From an uncultured Collinsella sp. (GTDB lineage: Bacteria; Actinomycetota; Coriobacteriia; Coriobacteriales; Coriobacteriaceae), in the NCBI GenBank assembly GCA_900556875.1, contig USQQ01000012.1, forward strand, positions 1 to 50,341: DNA of 50,341 nt, in the 5' to 3' direction. The notes beneath the pieces are model-generated. The model was not told the DNA's origin. It ran no database searches and saw only the letters and a list, made by a program, of their open reading frames with translations. Shown one piece after another: positions 32,562 through 41,025 of the stretch (positions are counted from its first letter, which is position 1; every line of letters begins with the position of its first letter). A program made the translations under genes and the position numbers.

Positions 32562-32776
32562 TGAAGCCCGCAGAGATTCGTGAGCTCTCGGACGCTCAGC
32601 TCGTTGAGAAGCTGAAGGAAATGCGCGCCGAGCTCTTTAACCTTCGTTTCCAGATGGCCACCAGCCAGCTGGACAACACCGCTCGCGTCAACACCGTGAA
32701 GAAGGACATCGCTCGCGTCCTCACGGAGCAGCGCGCCCGCGAGATCGCAGCGGAGAAGTCCGCTGTCGCCGAGTAG
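32561..32776 (+). CDS. rpmC: 50S ribosomal protein L29
   Basis: L29 is a small two-helix protein near the tunnel exit. The 71 residues include KPAEIRELSDAQLVEKLKEM and LFNLRFQMATSQLDN. Its ATG overlaps the rplP stop (TAATG), so translation is coupled. Confidence 0.95.
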   Translation: MKPAEIRELSDAQLVEKLKEMRAELFNLRFQMATSQLDNTARVNTVKKDIARVLTEQRAREIAAEKSAVAE

Positions 32777-32792
32777 GACCTAAGGAGAGAAC

Positions 32793-33053
32793 ATGACTGA
32801 TTCGCGTAACTCGCGTAAGGTCCGTACGGGTGTCGTTACCTCCGTCTCCGGTGCCAAGACCATTGTTGTCACCATCACCGAGCGCAAGCGTCACCCCAAG
32901 TACGGCAAGATGATGACCAGCTCCAAGAAGCTGCACGCTCACGACGAGGAGTGCACGGCTGGCGTGGGCGATACCGTCCGCGTTATGGAGACCCGTCCTA
33001 TGTCCAAGATGAAGCGTTGGCGCCTCATCGAGGTCGTCGAGCGCGCTAAATAA
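32793..33053 (+). CDS. rpsQ: 30S ribosomal protein S17
   Basis: S17 is a primary 16S rRNA-binding protein. The 86-residue sequence has RKVRTGVVTSVSGAKTIVV, KYGKMM and CTAGVGDTVRVMETRPMSK. ATG 32793 follows AAGGAGA. A gap of 118 nt to rplN follows, which breaks the otherwise tight packing. Confidence 0.96.
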   Translation: MTDSRNSRKVRTGVVTSVSGAKTIVVTITERKRHPKYGKMMTSSKKLHAHDEECTAGVGDTVRVMETRPMSKMKRWRLIEVVERAK

Positions 33054-33080
33054 GCAGTCGCTCTTACGACTTGTACGTTT

Positions 33081-33146
33081 CCGAAGATGTGCGTATGCCT
33101 GGCTTGCATACCACGGGCCGTATAAAGGCTGCGCACCTCTCTTCGG
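33081..33146 (+). promoter_or_regulatory. Structured leader between rpsQ and rplN
   Basis: CCGAAGA/TCTTCGG and GTGCG/CGCAC pair to enclose a segment with a smaller hairpin TATGC...GCATA and a TATAAA. This marks a second structured gap inside the operon, perhaps an internal promoter or a leader controlling rplN-rplX. Confidence 0.45.
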
Positions 33147-33171
33147 TTCTTAGTTCGGAGGAACATCTACC

Positions 33172-33540
33172 ATGATTCAGATGCAAACCATGCTGAACGT
33201 CGCCGACAACTCCGGCGCTCGCAAGATTCGCTGCATCAAGGTGCTTGGCGGTTCCAAGCGTCGTTATGCAGGCATCGGCGATGTGTTCATCGGTGCTGTC
33301 CAGGAGGCTACCCCTGGCGCCAACGTCAAGAAGAAGGACGTTGTCCGTTGCGTCGTCGTTCGCACCGTTAAGGAGATCCGCCGCAAGGATGGCTCCTACA
33401 TTCGCTTTGATGAGAACGCCTGCGTTGTCATCAACAACGATGGTTCGCCCGTCGGCACCCGTATCTTCGGGCCCGTCGCTCGCGAGCTTCGTGACAAGAA
33501 GTACATGAAGATCGTCTCGCTCGCTCCCGAGACCCTGTAG
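33172..33540 (+). CDS. rplN: 50S ribosomal protein L14
   Basis: L14 forms an intersubunit bridge and binds the silencing factor RsfS. The 122 residues show IQMQTMLNVADNSGARKIRC and the C-terminal GPVARELRDKKYMKIVSLA. ATG 33172 follows CGGAGGAA. In many bacteria this gene begins the spc operon. Confidence 0.97.
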   Translation: MIQMQTMLNVADNSGARKIRCIKVLGGSKRRYAGIGDVFIGAVQEATPGANVKKKDVVRCVVVRTVKEIRRKDGSYIRFDENACVVINNDGSPVGTRIFGPVARELRDKKYMKIVSLAPETL

Positions 33541-33553
33541 TTAGGGGAGATAT

Positions 33554-33859
33554 ATGTATATCAAGAAGGGCGATAAGGTCCAGGTTCTCTCTGGTAAGGA
33601 TCGCGGCAAGCAGGGCGTTGTCCTGCGTGCTCTCCCCGCCGAGAACAAGGTCGTTGTCGAGGGCGTTTCGGTCGTCAAGAAGGCCGTCAAGCCCAACGCT
33701 GCCAACCAGCAGGGCGGCATCGTTTCGCAGGAGGCTCCCATCGACGCCTCCAACGTCAATCTCGTTTGCCCCGAGTGCGGTAAGGTTACCCGCGTCGGTC
33801 ACGAGAAGGACGGCAAGAACAAGCTGCGCGTCTGCAAGAAGTGCGGCCACAAGTTCTAA
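33554..33859 (+). CDS. rplX: 50S ribosomal protein L24
   Basis: L24 is an assembly-initiator protein with a KOW motif (KKGDKVQVLSGKDRGKQGVV). Its C-terminus carries CPEC...CKKC, consistent with a zinc-binding form. It is complete at 101 residues. A terminator follows, and rplE, rpsN, rpsH and rplF, which normally come next, are absent. Confidence 0.96.
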   Translation: MYIKKGDKVQVLSGKDRGKQGVVLRALPAENKVVVEGVSVVKKAVKPNAANQQGGIVSQEAPIDASNVNLVCPECGKVTRVGHEKDGKNKLRVCKKCGHKF

Positions 33860-33887
33860 GCTGCCCGCAACAGTTAAGTTGCTAGCA

Positions 33888-33926
33888 AAGGCCCGGATGC
33901 CACGGCACCCGGGCCTTTTTCTATCC
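33888..33926 (+). terminator. Terminator after rplX
   Basis: AGGCCCGGATGCC pairs with GGCACCCGGGCCT (one mismatch), then TTTTTC. It ends the ribosomal protein operon at this point. Confidence 0.85.
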
Positions 33927-34617
33927 CCACTCGATGGCTTCGGTTCTGCCGTCCCGTCATTCCGGTTGCATCCAGTTTTCGGTGCCGTCTCGAATCGAGT
34001 GCCGCCAGGTGACACCCTGTCGCGTTTCGTCGGCTTCGGGGACAAAAGTCGGGACAACTCCAAAAACTATTTTCGAACTCAGGGCTTTGAGTTTTTGTTT
34101 TTGTCCCAAAGGGCGCGGCGGGATGCCTTTGGAGGCTCGATAGCGCCGAAAACGCCCGTTTTGAAACTTAAATGCCTTTTCGCGTGCAAGCCGCCAGCTG
34201 CAATAGGAAGTGAATCAACGCAGGTGGCTTTCAAGCAGTTTGCAAAACTGCAGGTCGCAGGTCTTCATTGCCAGTAGGAGAAATGAGTAGTCTCAGGTGG
34301 CTTGCCCATGAGTTGACGAACGGGATTTGAGATTACGCTGACGTCCGGAAACGCTTCGAGCGCGGCGTTACGTTTTTGGGGTTTGGGCGTAGCCCCTGCA
34401 CCCGCGAGCGCGGGCCTTAAGCCCGCCGAGAGGGTGACGCGTCGAAAACGAAAGGGAAAGAGAGAAGGGGCCGTCCCTATCATTCAGCTTGCGACCGAAG
34501 TAGACAAGGAGACCCCCTGAGCCTGATTGATGCCCCACAGACCGCGTCCGACTGAGCTCAAGCCGAGCTTTTCCTGACGTCCGCCTTCGTGGAGATGATG
34601 GCTGGATTGGCAACACT
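33927..34617. other. Non-coding stretch after the ribosomal operon
   Basis: I see no gene here. The DNA contains several short open frames without recognisable protein sequence, and a GGGAC-type word GGCCGTCCCTATC near 34469. The right part leads into the 3-prime flank of the broken transposase. It may be the debris of a rearrangement. Confidence 0.4.
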
Positions 34618-35095
34618 TATTTGGACGATTCCGGGAGGGACGGCCCCGCCTCCCCGAACTCGACCGGCGACATGTAGCCCAGCGTCGAGTGGATCCTGAA
34701 GTTGTTGTACCAGTGCACGTAATCCAAGAGCTTGGCTCGGAGCTCGCGCGTCCCTCCTCGGTCCTTCGGAGTGGCCGACGATTTCCCCGTTGCAGAGGTC
34801 GACGAGCAGGCAGACGTAGTTCCACGACGCCCCGACGCGTACGCAGGCCAAGTCGCTGCATATATGGGTGCATGGCGCCCTGCCGACGAAGCCGCGCGCG
34901 ACGACGTTCGACACGTCGGCCTCGTTGACCGCCCCGGGGTGCACCTTGAACCCCTTCCTGCCGTATGCGCCGGCCAGGCCGTTCTCCCTCATGATGCAGC
35001 AGACGCGGCGCCGGCTGACGGTAACGTCCGACCTCCCGGGCGACGCCTCGATCTTGCGCGACCCGTTCCGGCCCTTGCTGGCGGCGTGCGCCGCC
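34618..35095 (-). pseudogene. IS3-family transposase OrfB remnant, internally deleted
   Basis: The minus strand encodes an IS3 OrfB N-terminal part (GRNGSRKIEAS, RRRVCCIMRENGLAGAYGRK). The start of the integrase core follows (SDLACVRVGASWNYVCLLVD, then GEIVGHSEGPRRDAR). The sequence then jumps, in another frame, to the typical C-terminus (KLLDYVHWYNNFRIHSTLGY, MSPVEFGEAG) ending in TAA at 34618-34620. The second catalytic Asp and the Glu region are gone, so it cannot be active. Its upstream end abuts the truncated nucleosidase, implying that the element inserted there. Confidence 0.85.
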
Positions 35096-35392
35096 GCGGC
35101 CGCCGTCGCCCCCGACATTAAGGTCCTCGAGGGCCGCGTCGTCTCCGGCGACCAGTTCGTCTCGTCCACGGAACAGAAGGAGCGCATCCTCGCGACCTTC
35201 GGCGACCTGTGCTGCGAGATGGAGGGCTGCACCATCGCGCAGGCCGCCTATCTCAACGGCGTGCCCCTCGTCGTCGCGCGCGCCATCAGCGACAAACACT
35301 GCGCCGAGGGCCAGGTCGTCGACTACAACACCTTCGAGAAGAAGGCCGCCTGCGATTGCGCCCGCATCGTCGCGCGCATGGTTAAGCTATAG
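35086..35392 (+). pseudogene. MTA/SAH nucleosidase, C-terminal fragment
   Basis: About 100 residues match the C-terminal part of Pfs/MtnN: GRVVSGDQFVSS, then CCEMEGCTIAQAAYLNGVP and VVARAISDKH with the catalytic Asp. The N-terminal half is missing, and reading upstream enters the transposase remnant. The intact enzyme would cleave methylthioadenosine and S-adenosylhomocysteine. Here it is presumably non-functional, and a complete copy should exist elsewhere if the pathway is kept. Confidence 0.85.
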
Positions 35393-35618
35393 GCCCTACG
35401 CGCCGGGGCCCTTCTTTATGTTGGGGCCCCGGCGCGCAGGGCCCTTTCCAAAGCGAAGTGTCGAGCCGAAGTGTTGAGCGTCGGCCCTGAATGTTCAATG
35501 GCCGTTGTTTTCTGCCCCTCAAGTGGTGGACTTTTCCTCGGGGCTGTTGATTCCCCCACGCGCCCCCTTCCGTTCTCTGTTCTCCCCTTATACTCCTTGT
35601 ACGAGGAGGTAAGAAGTC
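35393..35618. promoter_or_regulatory. Upstream region of the LevR-like gene
   Basis: A GC hairpin just after the nucleosidase fragment (GCGCCGGGGCCC...GGGGCCCCGGCGC, about 35401-35434) may terminate upstream transcription. TATACT (35589-35594) is a plausible -10 before the regulator. No good -35 is visible. Confidence 0.4.
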
Positions 35619-35654
35619 ATGGACAAGACCGCGCAGGACAGCTTGGCAAAGTAG
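35619..35654 (+). CDS. 11-codon leader frame, or broken 5-prime end of the LevR-like gene
   Basis: ATG 35619 has an excellent ribosome-binding site (GAGGAGGT, 35603-35610) and encodes MDKTAQDSLAK before a TAG at 35652-35654. The frame is the same as the regulator, whose next ATG (35664) lies three codons later and has no ribosome-binding site. It is either a leader peptide with reinitiation or a CAG-to-TAG nonsense mutation in the true start region. Confidence 0.5.
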   Translation: MDKTAQDSLAK

Positions 35655-35663
35655 CCCGTCGAC

Positions 35664-38360
35664 ATGAGGGACAGGATTCTCGAGCATCTCGAGGCCCTCA
35701 CCTCTGCCGTCTCGCTCGACGACCTTGCCCGTCTGTCCACCACCGACATCGCCGAGACGCTCATCATCTCCAGGAGCCTGGCGAGCCAGTACCTCAACGA
35801 CCTTGTTCGCGCCGGTCTTGTGGTTAAGGTGGCGGGCAGGCCCGTCCGTTATTTTCATCGCCGCGCGTTCCAGAAGCATTTTCAGGTAAAGCTCTCTGCA
35901 AGCGAGTACGCCTCGCTCGCCGACCTCATCCAGGCGACGGGAATCGCCGATCACCGCGACTTCGCGCGTGCCGTGGGCTTCGACATGAGCCTCAGCTCCG
36001 TTGTCGAGCAGTGCAAGGCTGCGGTTCAGTACCCTCCGTTTGGCCTGCCCATCCTCTTGAGCGGCGGCGTGGGTGTCGGTAAGTCTTTCCTTTCTCGCCT
36101 TGTGTACGAGTACGGCAAGAACCAGGGCTTGCTGCCCCGCGACTCCTCCTATGTGCGCATCGACTGCGCCGGGGTCCCGGACGCCGCCTCGTTCAACGGG
36201 CTTCTTGACGAGTCGATCGCGAAAGCGCGCGGGGGTGTGGTCTTTGTCAACGGCATCGAGGCACTCTCTCCCTCTGCGATGGAGCACTGCCTTGCGACGG
36301 CCCTCGGGCTCGATGCCTCCCAGGATGCGCCGCGCGCTCGCCTCGTTCTTTCGACGACGCTTTCCGCCGATGACCTGAAGGTTTCCTCGGCCTACAGCAA
36401 AATGCCCATCTGTGCCCGCGTCCCCTCACTCAAGGAGCGGACCCCCGAGGAGCGCGAGGATCTCATCTTGAGCTTCCTGCGCAGCGAGGGGTGCCGAATC
36501 GGTTCTGATGTGAAGATCAGCCGCGGCGCATACCGTTGCCTCGTGAACGCGGACTTTTCCGATAACATCGCCGGCTTGCGCGCCTGCGTGACGAACTGCT
36601 GTGCCAAAGCGTTCCTCAATCGCGAGGGCGACTACGTCGTCGTTCGCCCGTATCTTCTTCCCAGCGGGCTCCTCTCCTCCGCGCAGATCGATCAACAGCC
36701 CGACGATGGCGTTCTGATCGACGCGTCTCTGGATGCCGCCGAGAGCACAGGGCCGGTCGAGCAGGCGCTCGATGCCCTGTGCTCCCTCGATGAGCGATTC
36801 TGCGCCGGGGAGCTCTCTGTCTCCGAGCTTGTCTCGCAAGCTGTCTCCGCTGTGCGCGGCGTTGAGGATCACTTGATCTTCGACCACGGCGTCGCCTCCT
36901 CGAGGTCGCGCGCCTTCGAGCGCGTCGTGGGCGCGGTCCTTGCCGACGCAGGCTCTTCTTATGGCATCGAGCTTTCGAGGAAGGTCGCTTTTCTACTGGC
37001 CCAGGAGATTTGCCTGCAGTTGTGGCCGGGTATCGGCCTGGCTAAGCGAAAGTCTGCCTGTGCGGAGCAAATCTCCCATCTCCTCGGTGCCGTGACCTCC
37101 GAATTGCCGTTTGCCTCGAGTGTCTCCGATCAGGTCGCCGCAGACGTGGAAGGGGCGCTGGGAATCTCGCTCGATCACTTCACGAAGACGCTTCTGACGC
37201 TGTGCGTCGCATCGGAGTCTCGCGATGCGAAGGCCCTTCGGACGCTCTGCGTCATCTTGTCCCACGGCTACTCAACGGCGACGAGCATCGCCGACGCGGC
37301 GAACCGTATGCTCGGCATGCATGTGTACGAGGCTGTCGACATGCCCTACGACCAGCAGCTGAAGGACATCGTCGGTCCGCTCCAGCGCCTCGTCGACCGC
37401 CATTCCTACTGCACCGGGGTCGTGTTCCTCGTCGACATGGGCTCCTTGGAGGAGGCCTATAAGGCCCTCGAGAACGTTACCGACTCCACTATCGGCGTGG
37501 TGAACAACGTCTCTACCGGTCTTGCGCTCGAGATCGGGGTCGGGCTGCTCGGCGGCAAGTCCATCGCCGAGGTTCTTGGCGATGCGACCGCCGCGTGCGT
37601 GACGCACTGCAAGGTGATCGAGCGCGTCAACCGTGAGGACGCCATCGTCTTCTGCTCCGAGTCCGGGGTCGACGCCGCGGAGAGGATACGCCAGCTCGTC
37701 TCGCAGAGCCTCCCGCGCACCATAGGCGCGCGCCTGCTCACGAGGCCCTTCAAGCAGCTCGTCGCGAACGGGTCGAACGACGCCGTTTTCTCCGAGCACC
37801 GCGTCTGCGCCGTCATCGGCACGGGAGACCCCGGGGTCGCCTCCGTCCCCTTTGTCGCCCTCGAGGATATCATGTCGACGGCGTCCGCCTCTAAGGTTGA
37901 TGCCGTGTTCGGCAGGTGGCTTGACGCTTCCGAGCTCTCTTCTTTCCACGAGAAGCTGCTCTCGAACATGACGCTGCAGAACGTCATCCGCTCCATCACC
38001 ATCCTCGACCCGGAGCGGCTATTCCATGAGATCGAGAGCGCCGTGCACGAGCTTCAGCGCAGGACAGGCGAGAAGATCGGCAGCAACGCCATCATTGGGC
38101 TCTACGTTCACCTTTGCTGTCTCGTCGAGCGCCTTGTTACCAGAAACCCCATTGAGACCTACGTTGGCCAGGACCGCTTCGAGGAGGAACGCGCCGATTT
38201 CATCGAGTCCTTCAGGCAGAGCTTCTCGAGCATCTCGACGCGCTATCGCGTAGAGGTTCCCGTAAGCGAGATCGCATATGTCTTCGACTACATAAGCGTG
38301 AGCGCCGCCCCGGCGCGAGAAGAGCGCCTCGGCTCCTCGGACCTCCTGCTCGACGAGTGA
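35664..38360 (+). CDS. LevR-like PRD transcriptional regulator with degenerate AAA domain
   Basis: This 898-residue protein follows the LevR plan. It has an N-terminal winged helix (about 1-65) and an AAA domain (about 100-335). A PRD follows (about 375-500), then an EIIA-mannose-like module with His534 in LSHGYSTATSI and an EIIB-like stretch. A second PRD carries His816 (IGLYVHLCCLVERL). The P-loop GGVGVGKS (134-141) is intact. The Walker B segment reads VVFVNGIEAL instead of a LFLDE form, and the GAFTGA loop that contacts sigma-54 is missing. PTS phosphorylation of the PRDs should tune its activity. It lies just before a mannose-family PTS it probably controls. Confidence 0.85.
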   Translation: MRDRILEHLEALTSAVSLDDLARLSTTDIAETLIISRSLASQYLNDLVRAGLVVKVAGRPVRYFHRRAFQKHFQVKLSASEYASLADLIQATGIADHRDFARAVGFDMSLSSVVEQCKAAVQYPPFGLPILLSGGVGVGKSFLSRLVYEYGKNQGLLPRDSSYVRIDCAGVPDAASFNGLLDESIAKARGGVVFVNGIEALSPSAMEHCLATALGLDASQDAPRARLVLSTTLSADDLKVSSAYSKMPICARVPSLKERTPEEREDLILSFLRSEGCRIGSDVKISRGAYRCLVNADFSDNIAGLRACVTNCCAKAFLNREGDYVVVRPYLLPSGLLSSAQIDQQPDDGVLIDASLDAAESTGPVEQALDALCSLDERFCAGELSVSELVSQAVSAVRGVEDHLIFDHGVASSRSRAFERVVGAVLADAGSSYGIELSRKVAFLLAQEICLQLWPGIGLAKRKSACAEQISHLLGAVTSELPFASSVSDQVAADVEGALGISLDHFTKTLLTLCVASESRDAKALRTLCVILSHGYSTATSIADAANRMLGMHVYEAVDMPYDQQLKDIVGPLQRLVDRHSYCTGVVFLVDMGSLEEAYKALENVTDSTIGVVNNVSTGLALEIGVGLLGGKSIAEVLGDATAACVTHCKVIERVNREDAIVFCSESGVDAAERIRQLVSQSLPRTIGARLLTRPFKQLVANGSNDAVFSEHRVCAVIGTGDPGVASVPFVALEDIMSTASASKVDAVFGRWLDASELSSFHEKLLSNMTLQNVIRSITILDPERLFHEIESAVHELQRRTGEKIGSNAIIGLYVHLCCLVERLVTRNPIETYVGQDRFEEERADFIESFRQSFSSISTRYRVEVPVSEIAYVFDYISVSAAPAREERLGSSDLLLDE

Positions 38361-38483
38361 CCTTCCCCGCGCCGCCGCAAGCTGACCGCGCGTCCTCAAT
38401 AATCCGATAACCCCTTGCCCGGCGCGAATCCGGATAGCGCCGAGGCAGTACCGAACGCAAAACTTCATTTGATAGGAGCAAAC
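38361..38483 (+). promoter_or_regulatory. Intergenic region before the PTS operon
   Basis: This 123-nt gap separates the regulator from the PTS genes. I find no GG-N10-GC sigma-54 promoter, in line with the altered AAA domain of the regulator. An inverted ATCCG...CGGAT (about 38402-38435) could be an operator. TAGGAG precedes the EIIB start. Confidence 0.35.
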
Positions 38484-38957
38484 ATGAGTGTTGTTATGGC
38501 ACGAATCGACAATCGCCTGCTTCACGGCATCATCGTGACGCAGTGGGCCCCGGTGTCGGGCGCGACCCGAGTCATGGTCATCGACGACAAGGTCGCCGGC
38601 GACGAGGTCCTGAAGTCCACCATGAGGATGGCGCGCCCCGCGGGCATGGCCGTTTCGATCATCTCCGAGCAGACCGCGCTCAAGAACTTCGCCGCGGGCA
38701 AGTACGACCGCGAGAAGGTCTTCGTCATCGCCAAGGAGCCCGAGACGATGCTTCGCCTGGTCGAGTCGGGCGTCGAGCTCCCGTCGCTGGTCGTCGGCGG
38801 CTCGCTCGTCAAGGAGGACGGCATCCAGCTCACCCAGCGCGCCTACGCCTCCGCCGAGAACGTCCAGAGCTACAAGGCGCTCATCGCCCGTGGCGTCAAG
38901 GTGACGGCCCAGTTCGTGCCCGCCGACAAGCCCGTCTCCGTCGCAGACCTCATCTAA
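38484..38957 (+). CDS. PTS mannose/fructose/sorbose-family EIIB
   Basis: This cytoplasmic phosphocarrier passes phosphate from EIIA to the incoming sugar. It has 157 residues with the active His14 in DNRLLHGIIVTQW and the C-terminal KALIARGVKVTAQFVPAD. ATG 38484 follows TAGGAG. It is the first gene of a IIB-IIC-IID-IIA order that differs from levDEFG (IIA, IIB, IIC, IID). Confidence 0.93.
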   Translation: MSVVMARIDNRLLHGIIVTQWAPVSGATRVMVIDDKVAGDEVLKSTMRMARPAGMAVSIISEQTALKNFAAGKYDREKVFVIAKEPETMLRLVESGVELPSLVVGGSLVKEDGIQLTQRAYASAENVQSYKALIARGVKVTAQFVPADKPVSVADLI

Positions 38958-38966
38958 GGGGGAAAT

Positions 38967-39752
38967 ATGGTCAACTTCACTATCCTGCAGGTCGTCCTTT
39001 TGACCCTGCTGGCCTTCATCAAGCACGTGGACTACTACGGCATCCCGATGATCTTCGTCAATTACGCCGTTTTCTGGGGCCTCATCACCGGAGTCGTCAT
39101 GGGCGACTGGAAGACCGGCCTTGTCATCGGCGGCACCATTCAGCTCATGCAGCTCGGCGTCGCGGGCTTCGGCGGCTCCTCCATTCCCGACTACGGCACG
39201 ATGGCCATCATCGCCACCGCCTACGGCGTGACCCTGGGCTCCGACACGGGCCTCGCCATCGGCCTGCCGGTCGGCATGCTCGGCATCCAGCTCGACGTCG
39301 TCGCCAAGATCCTCAACGGCTTTGTCGTCGAGAAGTCCCAGAAGTTCTGCAACGAGGGTAAGTTCAATCAGATGAACGCCATCCTGTGGGTCTGCCCCGC
39401 GCTCTTCGGCCTGTGCGCCGCCCTGCCCGTCTTTGTCTCCGTGACGCTCGGCCAGCCCGCCGTCAACTGGCTCCTCGAGGTCATGCCCCAGTGGTTCCTC
39501 TCCGGCCTCACCCTCGCCGGCAAGATGCTCCCGGCCGTCGGTATCGCCATGCTGCTCCGCTACATGCCAACCGCCAAGTACTTCCAGTACCTGCTCGCCG
39601 GCTTCTTCCTCTCGGCCTTCCTGAACGTGCCCATCATCGGCGCCGCCATCGTCGGCGTTGCCCTCGCGATTGCGTTCTACCAGCGTGCCGAGAGGGACAC
39701 CGAGCTCGCCGCCCACGCTTCCGCAGACGCCTTCATCGGAGAGGATGAGTAA
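38967..39752 (+). CDS. PTS mannose/fructose/sorbose-family EIIC
   Basis: This membrane component of the sugar channel has 261 residues and about eight hydrophobic segments. It contains the family motif GGTIQLMQLGVAGFGGSSIPD. AGGGGGAAAT precedes ATG 38967. The last residues are acidic and cytoplasmic. The EIID gene starts 2 nt after its stop. Confidence 0.93.
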   Translation: MVNFTILQVVLLTLLAFIKHVDYYGIPMIFVNYAVFWGLITGVVMGDWKTGLVIGGTIQLMQLGVAGFGGSSIPDYGTMAIIATAYGVTLGSDTGLAIGLPVGMLGIQLDVVAKILNGFVVEKSQKFCNEGKFNQMNAILWVCPALFGLCAALPVFVSVTLGQPAVNWLLEVMPQWFLSGLTLAGKMLPAVGIAMLLRYMPTAKYFQYLLAGFFLSAFLNVPIIGAAIVGVALAIAFYQRAERDTELAAHASADAFIGEDE

Positions 39753-39754
39753 CC

Positions 39755-40588
39755 ATGGAAAACGAGAACATCACCGCCGTCGCCGAGGGCAAGCCCTCCG
39801 GCTACAAGGTCACCAAGAAGGACCTGCGCAACGCGAACTGGCGCTGGCTCATGAGCGTGTGCACCTTCAACTACCAGACCCAGCAGGGCGCCTCAGTCGC
39901 CTACGCCCTCTCGCCGGTCCTGAGGAAGATCTACACGAACGACGAGGACTATAAGCAAGCGCTCAACAACCACTTCCGCTACTACAACACCCAGCCTTGG
40001 CTCGCCGCCATCATCCTTGGCGCCTGCGTGGCCATGGAGGAGCGCGACGGCCTAGCGGCGGCGGACGCCGTCCAAGACCTGAAGATCGGCACCATGGGAC
40101 CGCTCGCCGGCGTCGGCGACTCCCTGCTCATGACCATGATCCCGACCATCATGGGCTCCATCGCCGCCTACATGGCCATCGAGGGCAACCCCGTGGGAGC
40201 CGGCATCTGGTTCGCGCTCATCCTGGCCATCTTCTGGGTCCGCATGCACGCCCTCGAGTTCGGCTACAAGCAGGGCGTGAAGCTCGTCACCGACTTCAGC
40301 GAGAAGCTTCCCAACCTCACTGCCGCCGCCTCCGTGCTCGGCCTCACCGTGGTCGGCTGCCTCATCGCCTCGGTCATCGGCGTCACCTGCCCGATTAGCT
40401 TCAGCTTCGGCGACGTCGCGATGGAGATTCAGCCGCTGCTCGACAAGATCCTGCCTGCCATGATCCCCGCCGCCATCACGGGAAGCGCGTATTACCTTCT
40501 TACCAAGAAGAACGCGAGCATGACGGCCCTCATCCTCGTGGTGATCGTCCTCGCGATGGTCGCCTCCGCCGCCGGCATCCTCGCCTAG
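39755..40588 (+). CDS. PTS mannose/fructose/sorbose-family EIID
   Basis: EIID is the second membrane subunit that pairs with EIIC. The 277-residue protein has NANWRWLMSVCTFNYQTQQG near the start. The conserved VQDLKIGTMGPLAGVGDSLL and C-terminal hydrophobic helices follow. GAGAGGATGAG precedes the ATG at 39755. Confidence 0.94.
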   Translation: MENENITAVAEGKPSGYKVTKKDLRNANWRWLMSVCTFNYQTQQGASVAYALSPVLRKIYTNDEDYKQALNNHFRYYNTQPWLAAIILGACVAMEERDGLAAADAVQDLKIGTMGPLAGVGDSLLMTMIPTIMGSIAAYMAIEGNPVGAGIWFALILAIFWVRMHALEFGYKQGVKLVTDFSEKLPNLTAAASVLGLTVVGCLIASVIGVTCPISFSFGDVAMEIQPLLDKILPAMIPAAITGSAYYLLTKKNASMTALILVVIVLAMVASAAGILA

Positions 40589-40614
40589 CTTCGACCCAAG
40601 AGATTGGTGAATCA

Positions 40615-41013
40615 ATGAGAAAGATAGTTGTGGCGAGCCATTCCCTTCTCGCCCAGGGCTTCAAGGACACCCTCGAGTTCCTTACGGGTAAGGGCGACGC
40701 CGTCAACGCCGTGTGCGCCTACGTGAACGACAACGGCGAGGGGCTCGACGCGGCGGTCGAGGCGGCTCTTTCGGGCACTGACGAGGTCGTCGTCCTCACC
40801 GACGCGTACGGCGGCAGCGTGAACCAGCGCTTTTCCCGCTTCGCCTCCGACCGGATCCACGTGATCGCGGGTGTCAACCTCCCGCTCGCCATGACGGTCG
40901 CGCTCGCGCGCCCCGACGAGAAACTCGACTTCGACGCCCTCGTCAACGAGGCGCGCCAGCAGATCATCTACGTGAACGGTGCCAGTTCCGCCGAGTGCGA
41001 CGACGACGAATAG
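40615..41013 (+). CDS. PTS mannose-family EIIA
   Basis: EIIA is phosphorylated by HPr on His9 (VVASHSLLAQG) and donates to EIIB. The 132-residue protein has the second family motif VVVLTDAYGGSVNQ and an acidic C-terminus. Being a separate gene after EIID is unusual compared with levD first. It may also phosphorylate the PRDs of the upstream regulator. Confidence 0.92.
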   Translation: MRKIVVASHSLLAQGFKDTLEFLTGKGDAVNAVCAYVNDNGEGLDAAVEAALSGTDEVVVLTDAYGGSVNQRFSRFASDRIHVIAGVNLPLAMTVALARPDEKLDFDALVNEARQQIIYVNGASSAECDDDE

Positions 41014-41025
41014 AGGAGGTCGACG

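Noticed and set aside
38361..38483. Sigma-54 promoter for the PTS operon
   Set aside because: No GG-N10-GC pair at the required spacing could be found.
38019..39716. 565-codon minus-strand frame opposite the PTS genes
   Set aside because: It overlaps well-supported EIIB and EIIC genes and has repetitive acidic composition.
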